Counted from the first letter of the stretch, positions 1 through 11,740 are shown. The stretch is 64,000 nucleotides of DNA from Papaver somniferum (GCF_003573695.1 NW_020639929.1:896406-960405); one strand, 5' to 3'. Program-made: numbers and translations. Notes: a model not told the origin generated them from the sequence alone.

Positions 1-1105
1 ATATGCCAAGGCCATGCTGGCCCTACCACATGTCGCTGGCTGCCAAACGAAGGGTTGCAACAATCAACGGCTACCCTTCCATCTGAGATGTGGATCTCAT
101 CCATACAAACTTTCCACCAAACGACTTGTGGAAATCTCTTGGGTACGGTGCCAAAGCCCTAATTTGGCCACGCCAAAGCCACGCCGGCCATGCCTCCATA
201 CCGCTGGCTGCCAAACGGAAGGTTGCAACAATCAACGGCTATCATTCCTCCTGAGACGCAAATCTCAGCTGTACAAGCTTGCCACCAAACCAAACGATTT
301 GTGGCAACCTCTTGGCTGCGATGCCAAAGTCCCACGGTTTGTGCCAAACCCTAATTTGGACCGCGCCAAGAGCATGCATGAGCCGTGCTGGCCATGCATC
401 CATGTCGTTGGCTGCCAAACGGAGGGTTGCAACAATCAATGGCCACCCCTCCTTCTGAGATGAAAATCTCAACCGTACAAGCTTGCTACCAAACGACTTG
501 TGGCAATCTCTTGGCTACACTGCCAACTCTTTGGCCACGGCACACACTTTGCTATGCCAATTCTTTGGTCACGACACCAAACCCTAATTAGCCACGCGAA
601 GAGCATGTGTAAGCCATGCCAGCACTGTGGCCACGCCACTGGCTACCAACGGAAGGTAACCACAATCAACGGCTAATATTCCTCTCAAGATGCAAAATCT
701 CGACCGTCGAAGGTCACCACCGAGCTGGCAAGCCTCCCAACCTCAACTTTCCAAACAATATCAACATGCTACACAAAAGACTCGAGACATTAAAATATGT
801 CACAAACTGGGGGATGCTCATCAGGGTATTGGTCTGGAGGTTTACAGCGTGCGGTGTACACTACGCCCGTTACAAGAAAGTGTCATAATAGTGAGGCGGT
901 TAGTAAATACAAGAAGTAATGGTGAAACGTTTCCTTCATTATGGAAACATCAATTCCAGGCGTTACCCGTTACCGCTTTCTTCCATTTACTCAACCGTTT
1001 CTACTTCTTAGGAGACCAGGGTACGTTTCGTTGCGACTTGTATAAATGGGTCTCACCTGTATCCACCAAAGGACAAGTTTTTGGTCAGGAACATATAATT
1101 CCAAC
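1..1105 (+). mobile_element. Truncated LTR of the E family (LTR2)
   Basis: From about 780 to 1100 the sequence follows the 3' half of the LTRs at 6387-8568 and 15400-27372 nearly base for base: the block with CACAAACTGGGGGAT, the TTACAAGAAAGTGTCATAA motif, GGAAACATCAATTCCAGGCG, and the promoter-like TATAAAT at about 1040. The 5' part lies outside the window. Similarity stops near 1105, before the normal LTR end (...CAAACA), where the antisense gene of element C begins, so the 3' end was lost by deletion. Not coding: the ORFs here are in repeat sequence. Confidence 0.8.
38..720 (+). repeat. Four tandem LTR2 units of 160-230 bp
   Basis: Four units begin near 50, 208, 411 and 641. Each carries GGTTGCAACAATCAACGGCTA (or a close variant), then a GAGATG..AATCTC segment, then CCACCAAACGACTTGTGGCAA. 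The other LTR2 copies in the window carry only two such units (7479 and 7723; 16739 and 16980; 26290 and 26530), so this copy is expanded. Confidence 0.7.
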
Positions 1106-2737
1106 AAGAAAGATAACCCCAAAAAGAAGAGAAAGATTACCTCTACTACCTCGTCTCCTTTCCCTTTAGCTCCTTGCTCTCAGGGAAATGAGCTATCGTT
1201 CCCTGATGAATCTACTTCAGCTTCCCCCATAACCCAATTATCTCTCATCTTCAAAAATTCCTTCGCTGTTGATGATGATAACTTAGTTCAAACCTTCCAA
1301 ATAATATCTTCCATATGCGATGCTCCCACTTTGAGTCATGAATCCCTGCGAGGATCTGCCTCAGCCATATCTCCAGAGTTATTATTTGGTATGTCTTCCA
1401 TGGTATGTCTTATCCTACTCTTGTAGACTGGGGTAAGTTTAAGTTAATGCTTCTTTTGTATTTTAATTATTTTGAATTCCTTCGTCTTCTGATCCTTACA
1501 GGTGGCGTGAGCTTCTCATGCGGTTGCCGCTGACTCTCACATGAAGAATCGCTCCTTGGAAGTTGAGTGTGCGAAGATTAAAGGGGAACTTTTGAGTAAA
1601 ACACATGAAGCAGATACTCTTCGTCAGAGGAACAATCAGTTAGTAGGTGTGTTTCTTTTTTCTCCCTCATACCTTGTGAATTTTTGTTGTGTCTTCATGT
1701 TTTTTCTATTACTTAAACCTACAGAGGTTTATAACTTAACCGAAGAGGCGTCTAGACTTCCTGATGATGATGATGCCCTCTTAGAGCTTCTTAACGCCTC
1801 AGCGGATAATTTCCCCATGCGTGGTCTAGAGAACCTTAGATGGAAGGAATTGAGGCTAAAATACGAATCCCTTATTTGTGATCAAAGACCATTATTAATT
1901 TCTAATAAGACCTTTCAACGTCGCGCCCTTGAGGATAAAGAGAGAATTAGAATTTTAGAAGCCAAAAATAATACTCTTATTACTGAGAAAGACCAGGTAA
2001 CCGCTAATGGTGCGAGGGCTTTGAAGCAATTTCATGAGGCTCAACTCAAGATTCAGATAGAAAGGGATTGTGCTATCATTGAGATGGATGCTCTTCTCGC
2101 TCGTGAAAATAAACTTCGCTCTCGTCTTCTGATAGGGAATGATGCTGAGTTTGAATGGGATGCTAGAGTCCTTGATAATGCTAGGTTGGGGTTGGCTACA
2201 AATGTTAGTTTAGAATCTGACCATGCATCCCTGGTTAAAACCATCATTTCCGAAAAAGAAGGTTTATCATTCTCCTTGTTAATAATTTTTCTCCTGCTTT
2301 ATTTCTTGAGTTATGTGCGTGCGATTTTGAGCCTTGTTCTTATCTCTTCGCAGCTGCTGAGAAGGAATTTCTTGAAAAGGAGCAGAAGTATCAGAGAGAT
2401 ATTGAAAGATTACAGGCGAAGTCTTCTGCCGAGATTGAGAGGTTTGAAGCGAAATTCGTAGCTCGTGACACCAAGTGTCGTCGACTCAAGAAAAAGCTCA
2501 AAGCCACCGTTTCCAATTTAACCAAGGACGCTATTCGCATACGTGATGGTGCTATTACAGAGGAAGTGGGTGATTTTTGCTCTAAACATCGCATTCCTTT
2601 CCTATCTTATTATGAGTTTGAGGCTCCTTAGGAATGAAGAAACTTCTGAAATCTCAGATAGTGATGCTGAATATGAGGATTCTGATGAAGAAGATCATAA
2701 CTATGAGACTGATGAAGATAATGTTGGCAAGAAGTAG
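1106..2737 (+). pseudogene. Antisense coiled-coil gene of element C, with introns
   Basis: Plus-strand gene inside the minus-strand element C. Visible exons: about 1106-1388 (basic Lys-rich start, then a Ser/Thr-rich stretch), about 1512-1655, 1726-2262 and about 2353-2630. The introns begin with GT and end with pyrimidine-rich AG (acceptors near 1511, 1725 and 2352). The product is strongly charged and reads as coiled coil from exon 2 to exon 4, with heptad-like segments such as EKEQKYQRDIERLQ. Exon 4 stays open to a TAG at about 2630. Shifted one frame, an acidic tail (EISDSDAEYEDSDEED) runs on to 2737, so a frameshift is likely. The N-terminal part, where a plant mobile domain would be expected by comparison with element A, is missing because the copy is cut at 1105. 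Extra antisense ORFs are known in Tat-type elements; what this protein does is unknown. Confidence 0.6.
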
Positions 2738-4404
2738 TTGTCTGATTCTGTCCTTCTTTTGCGTTCTTTGTATTATACCTTCCTCTTTGTACATATACTG
2801 GGTATCTTCCATCTTTTAATAGATTTCACCCTTTTTTATGCTTCTTCCTCCTTCTCCTGTCTATTTATCAAAAGAAAGATGTTTTCCTTTCTAATAATTT
2901 GTGTTAGTTTCAGGGTAATCTCATAGAAGCAAATATAATAACCTATGTGCGCGAGTTCACCATATAATAATATATGTGTGTGAGTCTATCATGTGCACGA
3001 ATATAATAATACATGTGTACGAGTTCATCCCGTATGCGAATATAATAATACATGTGTATGAGTTCATCACGTGTGCGAATATATGATTGCTATCATGTTT
3101 GACAGAGGCAGTTATGCTAGTGCGAATAACATATTCTTATTGTGTTTATAATCCCATTCTTTCCTCTGTTATTCGCAGGAGTGCAATTGCCTCTGTTAAA
3201 TCCTCAGTTATGCGTGTTACCTTTGTAATTCAAAATCATACCTTTGTATTTGTGATGTAATCATGCCTTTGCCTCTGCTTTTATTTCATCCTGTAAAAAT
3301 AATGTTAGTGCGGTCTTTTGTGTTTGTTCGTGAGGTCTTATTGGGCCTCCCTAATTAGAGGCCTTAATCAGCCTCCCCTGTTAATAGGACTTATCTTTGC
3401 CTCAGGGTATTAATTTTTGTCTTGCAACGAAATCGCAGGATGTCTCTACGCTTTCGCGCAACGACCCATTGACCTCGTCTTATCATCTTTCGTATTATTG
3501 CCTCTGCAGGATTTCTTTATGCACCAATACGACAGGTCTATACTCTTGTTTGAGTTATAGTCCCATGATATTGACGCATTTTGACACAATTCATCTCCCT
3601 AATGGAGGGTCCCATCCTTATTTCCCCATGGTTGTCCTTTCAAAGGAGGCGTACCCCTACCGGGTTAGGGTGGGCTCCTCCCATCCAGTGATGCAACAAC
3701 CAGTTGTTTTCGCGGCCTCTTTCGTGACCCAACACTAAGTGGGGTATCTTGAGGACCGAGTGTATCACAACCAGGACTTTCCAAAAGCGGAAAGGTACGC
3801 TCCAGACGCCCCCGGAACCCTTGCCTCAACCGTGTACCGCGGCGCCCTGATCGAGTTTCTACACTTCATGATAGAGAACTTAGTACCTTAGTCTTTCGAC
3901 TAAAGATTCCCTACCGGATAGGCTTTTATTTCTCCCCCAGTATCCATGACTCAGGTTCCAGGGTTGGTATGGCTTTCTTCTGAGCCATGTATTACTAGGT
4001 TTCCTCCAATTATGACGCGCGTTAGGGCTTATTTATATTGCCTCTTGCACAAGTGCGAACTAGGGTGCACGCCATAATTGGATACCTAGCCTCCCTAGTT
4101 AGAGGTTTTAAATTTTGTTGCCCCCTAGTGAGGTCTTATTTTGTAGGTCTTATTTTTGCCTCGTTTTTCTTCTTGCATGTGAGTAGTATTCGTTGTAGAA
4201 TGAATATAATTTTTCTATTAATAATCTTTTCTCGTACAATTCTGATTTTCCTTTCTCTTCTTTATTCGCACAAACAGGAATATCTTTACTAATACTTTAT
4301 AATAATTTATTAGCTACTTCACCCCTTTTCACTTATTCACCCACTTCGCATATAGGTAGTACTTTTGAATTGGTTTTGTCGCGCATCCTAACTGTACAAC
4401 TGCT
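2738..4404. other. Non-coding spacer of element C
   Basis: Lies between the antisense gene and the integrase tail. It holds a 39-bp tandem repeat (2935-3085) and two related blocks (about 3330-3400 and 4080-4165) that share GAGGTCTTATT and GCCTCCCTA.TTAGAGG. I see no convincing coding sequence; the 113-codon ORF at 3397-3738 has no recognisable features. Confidence 0.5.
2935..3085 (+). repeat. 39-bp tandem repeat, about four units
   Basis: Units start with ATATAATAATACATGTGT and continue with a GAGTTCATC..G..TGCGA core. The last two units are nearly identical and the first two are diverged. Confidence 0.7.
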
Positions 4405-4659
4405 TCAGATGTTCTTGTTATAGAGCATATTCTCCATTTTCTCCATATTTCTTCCATCTCTTTCCATTAACTTATACATCCCATTACCAACATATTTCTT
4501 CACCACATAAGGTCCAGACCATGTTACTTTTCCTTTCTTCTTATTCTCTTGCTTGCGATATGGTGGTACTTCGTTCATGATTAACTCTCCAGGTTGGAAC
4601 TCTGCCCTGTTAGACTTATTCGCGTATTCATGCATTTTTCCTATCTTGACCATCCTCAT
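4405..4659 (-). pseudogene. Element C integrase C-terminal tail
   Basis: The 84-codon frame has the hallmark order of the Ty3/gypsy integrase C-terminal region: a basic helix (MHEYANKSNRAEF), then QPGELIMNEV, then GKVTWSGPYVVKKY, then GNGMYKLMERDG. This region lies behind the catalytic core in complete elements. Here the DDE core, RNase H and reverse transcriptase that should precede it are absent. The segment follows the protease tail in the same reading frame, separated by one stop codon (TGA) and three codons, so the intervening pol was removed as a block. Not functional as integrase. Confidence 0.8.
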
Positions 4660-4668
4660 CTGAATTTG

Positions 4669-4950
4669 TCATGTACTAGTTCCTTCCTTTTTTTCTTTTT
4701 CGATCCCAACATCTTCTTTCTTTGATGATTCCTCACCTTCATGATAGTCATCAACTTCTCCTTCTTTTTCAATGAAATTCAACATCAATCTTTCGCACCG
4801 CTTACTTTCTTCTGTGTCACACTTCCAATTTCTTCTCTTATTCGCACGCCCTTCACTTTTCTCAACATCAATTTCATTGCATGTTTTTGCTTCATTAACA
4901 TCTCCTCTGATGATTCCAATGCCTTGTGGTAACGGAAACTTGATGAACAT
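4669..4950 (-). pseudogene. Element C protease C-terminal tail and acidic linker
   Basis: The frame begins with FIKFPLPQGIGIIRGD followed by EAKTC. This matches the conserved LKFPT..G.G...GDQ..AR.C motif found just behind the aspartic protease domain in plant Ty3/gypsy polyproteins. A charged linker of about 60 residues follows, ending at a TGA. The matching protease front half ends at 34473, so element A (4941-34472) sits inside the protease. About 60 residues between the two halves are missing by comparison with the usual family spacing, so the A insertion or a later deletion removed some of C. Confidence 0.75.
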
Positions 4951-5417
4951 GTTTTTAGAAAAGCCTCCACTAACTGAGCGTTCGATGCCTCACATTTCAT
5001 CATGCCCTCTATGTAGAATAACATAATTGGGCGGTTCTCCTCATATTGAGAACTTAACGTCTTCAGGACATCAGTGACGCTCACTGTTCCCTGACTACAT
5101 AGAGAGACCCCCCTCTACATAGAAGAACGATTAGGCGGTTTTCCTCAGATTGAGAGCTTAATGCCTTCAGGACGTCGGTGACACTCAATATTCCCTGACT
5201 ATGTGGAGAGACCATGTATAGACTTAGGAGGTTCTCCTCAGATTGAGAGCATTAAATAACGCCTTCAGGTCGTAAGCAACACTTGTGACTCCCTGACTAT
5301 GCACCCTTCAAGATGGATGTGACGCTTTAACTGGCTAATATCCTTTCTGCAATAGATTGATTCTACTATGACATTCACCACTGAATTCCTAGAAGATAAT
5401 CTATTTTATCTCATCAT

Positions 5418-5760
5418 TCCGACTTCATGATCGAATCCACGGCTGATCTCATTAAATGGTGATAGATAAATTATTACTCCGATTTCATGATTGAATCCAC
5501 GACTGATCTCATGAAATGATAACAGATTACTCCGATTTCATGATCGAATCCACGGCTGATCTCATGAAATGGTAATAGATTACTCCGAATTCATGATCGA
5601 ATCCACGGCTGATCTCATGAAATGGTAATAAACAACCATTACTCCAATTCCATGGTTGAATTCGCGATCCCATGGAAGGGTAATACTCGTTTTATTATTC
5701 CGAATTCATGGTCGAATCCACCTTTGATCCTATGGATTGATAATAAAAAAACTACTCACT
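5418..5760 (+). repeat. 55-60-bp tandem repeat in LTR A, six units
   Basis: Units carry TTCATGATCGAATCCACGG, then CTGATCTCATGAAATGGTAAT, then ATTACTCC. The 3' LTR has five units at about 31440-31745, so the two LTRs of one element differ by one unit. Confidence 0.75.
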
Positions 5761-5999
5761 CTTATTACTCAGTTTCATGAATCATTCTCCACTGAATTTC
5801 ATAAATTAGTAATAAATACTAAACAATCTGGCATCATGACCATAAGTGAGTAAGCCCCATAAAATGGTGCAAGCATACTCGACAATGATGCACGACCGAG
5901 CACCCGAATGCACGAACGAGCATTCAAAAATATGGATAAATGAGGAATCCTACACAAAATAGGAGAGAAACAATAATAATAAAATAATAAGAGGTTCTC

Positions 6000-6380
6000 A
6001 TGGGTCGGGCCCACCGTCTAGCCGGCCATGCCCTACCGTGGCCGGTCCCATGCCTCTCCCATTATTTTTCGTTATTTTGTTATTTTCATGAACTCATGAA
6101 AACTCCTTCATTCTAGCAACTTTCCTTATTTGAGCAAAACTCACGGTTTCTCCATATTTTCATGGTTTCATGAGAAATAATAATATATAATAGGGAAAGG
6201 TGTTGCGGGACCGGGCAACCTAGCCGGTCGGCCATGCCCAAACCGTGGCCGGTCCCACACCTTGCAATCCCTAGTCTTCTATAATTATTATTATTTCCCT
6301 AATCTCATGAAACTCCCCCGTTTCAACAAAACTCATGGTTTCTCCATAGTTTCACGGTTTCATGAAAAATAACATTATAA
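6000..6380 (+). repeat. About 185-bp repeat in LTR A, units 1 and 2
   Basis: Each unit has a GC-rich block (GGGACCGGGCAAC...GGCCATGCCC...GTGGCCGGTCCCA) followed by an AT-rich block with CATGAAAACTCC, CAAAACTCACGG and TTTCATGAGAAATAA. The third unit continues at 8570-8760 beyond the solo LTR. The same three units are uninterrupted in the 3' LTR at about 31975-32530. Confidence 0.7.
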
Positions 6381-6386
6381 AATAGG

Positions 6387-8568
6387 TGTTGATGGTGGTT
6401 TTTAGCTTAGGGTTAAAATCGTAAAACATTGCATATGATGTGACGTAACTATGCAAGGAAACGGTGCCGTGAGTGCTAACCTCTTCACCGGCATATTTAT
6501 TGATCCATTCAATATATTTACATGAAATTTATCCAGACTGGCGAATGTAGCAACCATCCAAACGCTCTGTAAATTTCGGCACCTCGCCAATTCAAGACTC
6601 ACCGAGTACTTTCCTGTGCCATGTTTCCCGGAAAAACACTTGATATCGGTATGACATGACGGATTTGTGTACACTCGCAGCAGAGTAGCATGAACCTCCA
6701 AGTACCAAAATTAAGGCCATTGCACAAAATGCTCAGACGGAAAGCACACTGCATTCTGTAAATAAGGATTTTTGTGGAAGCATACAAAATCCAGCCAATT
6801 ATTGTGATAACTCATAAAAAACTCGTAAAGCCGACTAACTTGCAAAAATTAGGGTTTCGCGCTCCGCGCAGCACACTAGACCCCTTGGTCGAAACTATGC
6901 TTAGCTAGACTAGGCAATTAAATCCGCCACATCGAACTGGAAGTGTGGCCACACCCTAGCTTGCCGGCCCCACTTCCTATCGACCAATCAGGTCTCTCTA
7001 AAGACGCCACACTCTCTCCAGAAGAGTATCCACGACCATGCTTGTCCGTCCCTCGTTTAATCAACCAATCAGGTCGCATTAAACCCGCCACGCGCTAAAA
7101 GGGTAGCCACTCCCATGCTTGGCCAGCCTCCTACTTTCATTGACCAATTGGGTTGCTCCAAACCCGCTACATCCTTAAAAAAGGTTGCCATACTAAGTTG
7201 GCTTCCAAAAACCCGCGCCAACATGCCAATCGGCATGCCAAACATGCCAAGCAGCATGCCAAACTCGCCAAACGCGCATGCCAGGTGCACATGCCGATCA
7301 GCATGCCAAACCCTCCAAATGCGCATGCCAGACGCACATGCCAATCGGCATGCCAAACCTGCCGAGCAGTATGCCAAACGCGCATGCCAGGCGCACATGC
7401 CAAACGACATGCCATATACGCTAATTAGGGTTTCAGCATGCTAAACCCTAATTTATACAAAGTTTTCAGGCGCCGACAGAAGGTATCCATAATCAACGTC
7501 TATCCTTCCTCATGAGATGCAATCTCAGCCATCCAAGTTCGCCACCGAGCTGACAGACTTGTGGAAACTTTCAGGCGACCAGCCGCCTAAAATTAATGGC
7601 CATGGCTACGCCAGACGCCACTTGCACCACCGTGCCACTGGCATGCACGATCTATGCCATCCATGCCGCATTTCCACTGGCGTGCACCAAAAACGCCACT
7701 GAGCCATCTCCAGGCGCTAACAAAATGTAGCCACAATCAACGGCTACCCTTATTTCATAAGATGCGATATCAGCCATCGAAGTTCGCCACCAAGCCCGCG
7801 ATCTTGTGGCAAGTTTTAGGCGACCAACCAAAACGAGCTTAATAACATCACATGCTATTTACCTGCGGCAAGCCTCTCAATTTAAACTTTCCACACGTAG
7901 AAAAGTGCTACATGTTTCCCAAGAAAACACCCGAGACATCAAAACATGTCACAAACTGGGGGATACTCATCAGGGTATTGGTATGGCGGTTTACATCGTG
8001 CGGCGTGCAATACACCCGTTACAAGAAAGTGTCATAAAACAGGTTGGTTAGTAATGGCAAGAACTAATAGTGAAACATATCCTTCATTATGGAAACATCA
8101 ATTCCAGGCGTTATCCGTTACTCCCTTCTTCCACCACTCAATCGTTTCTACTTCCTACGAGACCAGGGTACGTTTTGTTGCGACTTGTATAATTAGGTCA
8201 CACCTATTTCCACCAGAGACAAGTTCTGGTGAGGAGAATAATACAATATCCAAAAATCATCTGATAGCTTTTCATTCAGCTAGCCAGTCAACTTTCTGAT
8301 ACAAGTCACGAAACACTTACACTTCTGGAATCAACTATTTTGGTCTCAACACTTTCTTCGTTTCCCTCCGTAAGACCAACCCTTCTCCTTCACTTTGTGA
8401 CTGAAGCAAGCCTGGAACGGCCATTTCTTGGTTTAGGCCAGATTTGTACAGATTGATTTCTCGAATCAAAAGTACTCCCGTGCAGTATATTGTTTAGGGT
8501 TTAGACTCGTTTCTCATCACACAAACGAATTTACCAAAATCAGCGGATACCGTTTTCACCCGCAAACA
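6387..8568 (+). mobile_element. Solo LTR of the E family (LTR2)
   Basis: Starts TGTTGATGGTGG and ends CACCCGCAAACA, the same ends as element E. It is flanked by the 5-bp duplication ATAGG at 6382-6386 and 8569-8573. The uninterrupted target is seen in the sister LTR near 32352. Length 2,182 bp. There is no second LTR and no internal region, as expected after recombination between the two LTRs of a full element. The promoter-like box at about 8187 reads TATAATTAGG and seems mutated. ORFs inside are in tandem repeats and not real. Confidence 0.93.
7205..7425 (+). repeat. CATGCCAAAC minisatellite in the solo LTR
   Basis: Short units of 10-12 bases related to CATGCCAAAC and GGCATGCCAAAC, grouped into a longer period with CGCGCATGCCAGGCGCA. 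About 220 bp here; longer in the other copies (16225-16680 and 25910-26235). The even codon-like phase gives false ORFs on both strands. Confidence 0.8.
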
Positions 8569-9582
8569 ATAGGGAAAGGTGTCGTGGGACCGGGCAACTT
8601 GGCCGGACGGCCATGCCCTAGCCGTGGCCGGTCCCACACCTTTCAATCCATATTCTTTCATAAATATTATTTCCCTCATCTCATGAAACTCCTCAATTTG
8701 AGAAAAAAATTATGGTTTCTTCATATTTTCTCAAATATTGCTCAAATCATGAAAAAGCCAAAAACCAACATGGTGACACGACCGGCTAGCCTCTCACGAC
8801 TATTTTAAATGTTAAAATACTCTGATTTTAATACTTACAAAATATTGATCAATTGAGCATACATGCTCATTCCAACAAAAATCAAGAATTTCAGTCAAGA
8901 TCAAACTCTTCTGAAAATCCAACTTGTTGCTCAAATGCACACCAGAAAATATGGAAACTCTCAGAATTGAGACATGGCCATTCTGGTAAAACGGTTATTC
9001 TCCCTTGACCGACCAAGGGAGGCTCTAAGGCTTTCAAAAATTCGGTCCCACACACTTTCACAATTTTGACCTAATTTGCTCAATTGCTCATACTAGGCCC
9101 AAACTCTTTTCAACAAACCTGGAGTTTGCTCAAACGACCACTAGCTGGTCCAACGACCACCAAGGGCCGGTCTCATGCCCTCTTGGTTCCATAATTGGGT
9201 TTTGTCACCTAATGATCAATCGAGCACTATTTCAATAAATGATGAAACCGGAATTTAATCATAATTTTTTCACCAACCGTCCAACCAAAGACCCTGGTGC
9301 ATGCTCACTCGAGCACACGGGTGCCACATGGACGTCCACCATCCCATGTGGTCGTCCCTCCATCACTCACGACCAATTTTCAGCAATTCGTCAAGTGATG
9401 AAGAATTGATCAAAAATTAGGGTTTTCGAATAGACGCTCCACGAATCACCATTCTGAGCAAAATTCAAACACTAACAAATTTATGTTGATTCATTAATCA
9501 ACATCTGGATTAATTATAAAATATTCGGTAATCTACCAATATTCTAATTAATATTTTATTGGGTCACGTTACCAAAAAATAA

Positions 9583-9795
9583 TTCGTCGAATTGAGTAAC
9601 ACTTGCTCAGTTGCCCGAATATTGATCCATCTATCAATATTTAGTAATTTATCAATAACTCATCTAATTGAGCAATACTTGCTCAGTTGCTCAAATGTTG
9701 ATCCAGCTATCAATATTTAGTAATTTATCAGTAATTCGTCGAATTGAGCAATACTTGCTCAGTTGCTCAAATATTGATCCGACTATCAATATTAT
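9583..9795 (+). repeat. 75-bp tandem repeat in LTR A, three units
   Basis: Each unit has TCGTCGAATTGAGCAATACT, TGCTCAGTTGCTCAAATATT and TATCAATATTTAGTAATTTA. The same array is in the 3' LTR at about 33381-33597. Confidence 0.8.
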
Positions 9796-10239
9796 AAGTA
9801 ACCATCATCAAATGCACAATTTTTGCCAACACGTGCAATATCAGAATCATTCAAAGAACTACGCATGTGCTATCCATGATTCATTGAGTACTCTTCACTC
9901 TTGCTCAATTCAACAAAATCTAGACTCACTGTCTAATCAGTCAACAACTGACTAATTAATACACGTCTGTCATGAAGAATCCACGATTCGTGAGACATCA
10001 ATCACGTCACATGGGGGATATCACTTAGGGTTTTGGTATGGAGGCCTACGGAACGTGGATACATCCACGACGAGAAGTGTGAGTAAGTCGTACAAATGGT
10101 TGAAGGAGTTAGCAAAGTAGTGGGTGAATGATCAACCATGTCTCCGCACGACCTGGAACTGGTTTCACCATGATCTCCCACTCTTTCACTCAAGAAGTCG
10201 TCACACTTACAAGGATCAATGTGTTTACTATTCTGAAAG

Positions 10240-10247
10240 TATAAATA
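10240..10247 (+). promoter_or_regulatory. TATA box of element A 5' LTR
   Basis: TATAAATA, kept in the 3' LTR at 34039-34046 with the same surroundings. It lies about 430 bases before the LTR end, a normal place for an LTR promoter. Confidence 0.55.
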
Positions 10248-10673
10248 AGTCTCTGAATCCATGATTGAGATCAACGAATCATCACTAGATATCAGCAATT
10301 GTCTACACAGAATTTCTCGAGTAACTACTCTCAGGAATTCATCAATCTACCAGAACTTATTCGAACTCAATAATTCATCATTATTGCAGAAACCTTCAAC
10401 ACATCCACAATCCTTGATTATCATTGATCCCACACAATTCTCAGCTTCCCTCCTTCAAATCAACCCATTTCTCTCTTTGCGACTGAATTGACTCTGGAAC
10501 GACCATTGACTTGGTTTAGGACGGAGTCTTACAGAGTGATCTCTTAAATATAAGCACTCCCTTTGCAGTGCATCTGTGTGAGGTTGAACAGTTTGCTCGG
10601 TTGAGGAGTCTCGACAACACGCTCGTCTCTTCAATTCCCTGAAAAACCAGTGACTCGTTTTTCCCCATCTACA

Positions 10674-10691
10674 GATTGGCGACCACAGTGG
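10674..10691 (+). other. Element A primer-binding region
   Basis: GATTGGCGACCACAGTGG directly follows the LTR end ...CATCTACA. The TGGCGNC start resembles primer-binding sites of plant Ty3/gypsy elements. I cannot say which tRNA it pairs with. Confidence 0.6.
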
Positions 10692-10730
10692 GAGATTAAT
10701 CTCTCGTTTGCAATCTCACATTTTCGCAAA

Positions 10731-11740
10731 ATGGTTGATCTTAGGTCAGGATCAGTTACAAATCCTAGCGCAAACAATGCTAGCACTAGCAACAATGGTG
10801 GTATTCCAGAAACCATTACTTCTTCCAACAATGGTGGTGACACCACTCCTCCTCGAACCAATGTCGAAAATCATCCTCTTTTAGGCCGACATCCCGAGGA
10901 AGTCAGAGAAAATCCACCTACCATCGATGATCTCATGAAAGTGCAAGAAACTCTTGCCAAAAATCAGACCGACATGGCTGCGACGCATAAAGAGCTATGC
11001 AACTATCTCAAAACCCTCACTGACAAAGTGTCCGAGAAGACTCGAGAGAAAGGAAAATCCAAAGAAGCATCTGCTGACCCTGAGTTGTTCCCGTCCATGT
11101 AGTTGATGATGATAAAGTCCAAAAAGTTGCAGAAACAACAAAGGAGCCCGCCGGTTTCATCACTCGTGAAGATCTGGTACGTTTTATGGAGGATAGAGGG
11201 AAGGGAAATGCGCAGTCTGTCCACCGCCATCAACCTCCATACCCTGCTGCTACACAGAGAATCCCTCTCCCAAAGGGTTACACTTCTCCAACGTTCACAC
11301 TGTATAATGGAACTGGGAACGCTCGGGAACATGTTTCTCAACTCCTGGAGGCACTAGGAGAGCACGAGCACAACCATGTTGTTCGTCTGAAAGAATTCTC
11401 AAAATCTCTGACGGGCCGGGCATATACTTGGTACAATAACATTGCACCTGGGAGCATCGCAAACTTGGGAGCAATGGTTAACGCCTTCTACAGGAAATAT
11501 TTCTTTGTTTATGAACAAATTACTTTCTCCGACTTAGGAAGGATGACTCAGAAGAACGCTGAAAATACGAATGAGTATGTGAAGAGGTTCAAAATCCAAA
11601 CCTTAGATTGTCATGGTCCAAATGTCACTGAACAACAATTAGTGGATTTATGCATCAACGGGATGATTCCAGTCTCCAGAGCTTTGCTGGAAAATCTTCG
11701 ATTTCGGGATTTCTCAGAACTCCATGAAGAAGCAAAGTGA
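10731..11740 (+). pseudogene. Element A gag
   Basis: Starts MVDLRSGS, 57 bases behind the LTR. An N-terminal Asn/Ser/Thr-rich region and a helical stretch (TIDDLMKVQETLAKNQ) run to about 11100, where the frame shifts by one base. The new frame holds the classical retrotransposon gag domain (about 11290-11740) with FTLYNGTGNAREHVSQ, SLTGRAYTWYNN, FYRKYF, and NTNEYVKRFKIQ. It ends at a TGA where CGA is expected (EEAK stop SATTSP), and a second CGA-to-TGA stop follows about 60 bases on, so decay looks driven by C-to-T change at methylated CG. Gag forms the particle that packages element RNA in the cytoplasm. Confidence 0.85.

Larger units (their letters stand above)
4941..10673 (+). mobile_element. 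Element A 5' LTR (truncated, interrupted)
   Basis: Aligns with 30973-34472 from TGATGAACATG to the end ...CATCTACA. Without the solo LTR and its TSD (6387-8573) it is 3,546 bases. The first 100 or so bases of the LTR, present at 30870-30972, are missing at the left edge. A promoter-like TATAAATA lies at 10240-10247. The LTR is built from three blocks of tandem repeats (about 5418-5760, 6000-6380 plus 8570-8760, and 9583-9795). Confidence 0.85.

Noticed and set aside
7205..7425. Regular repeats that might suggest a CRISPR-like array
   Set aside because: Units are contiguous and 10-12 bases with no unique spacers; plant nuclear LTR context.
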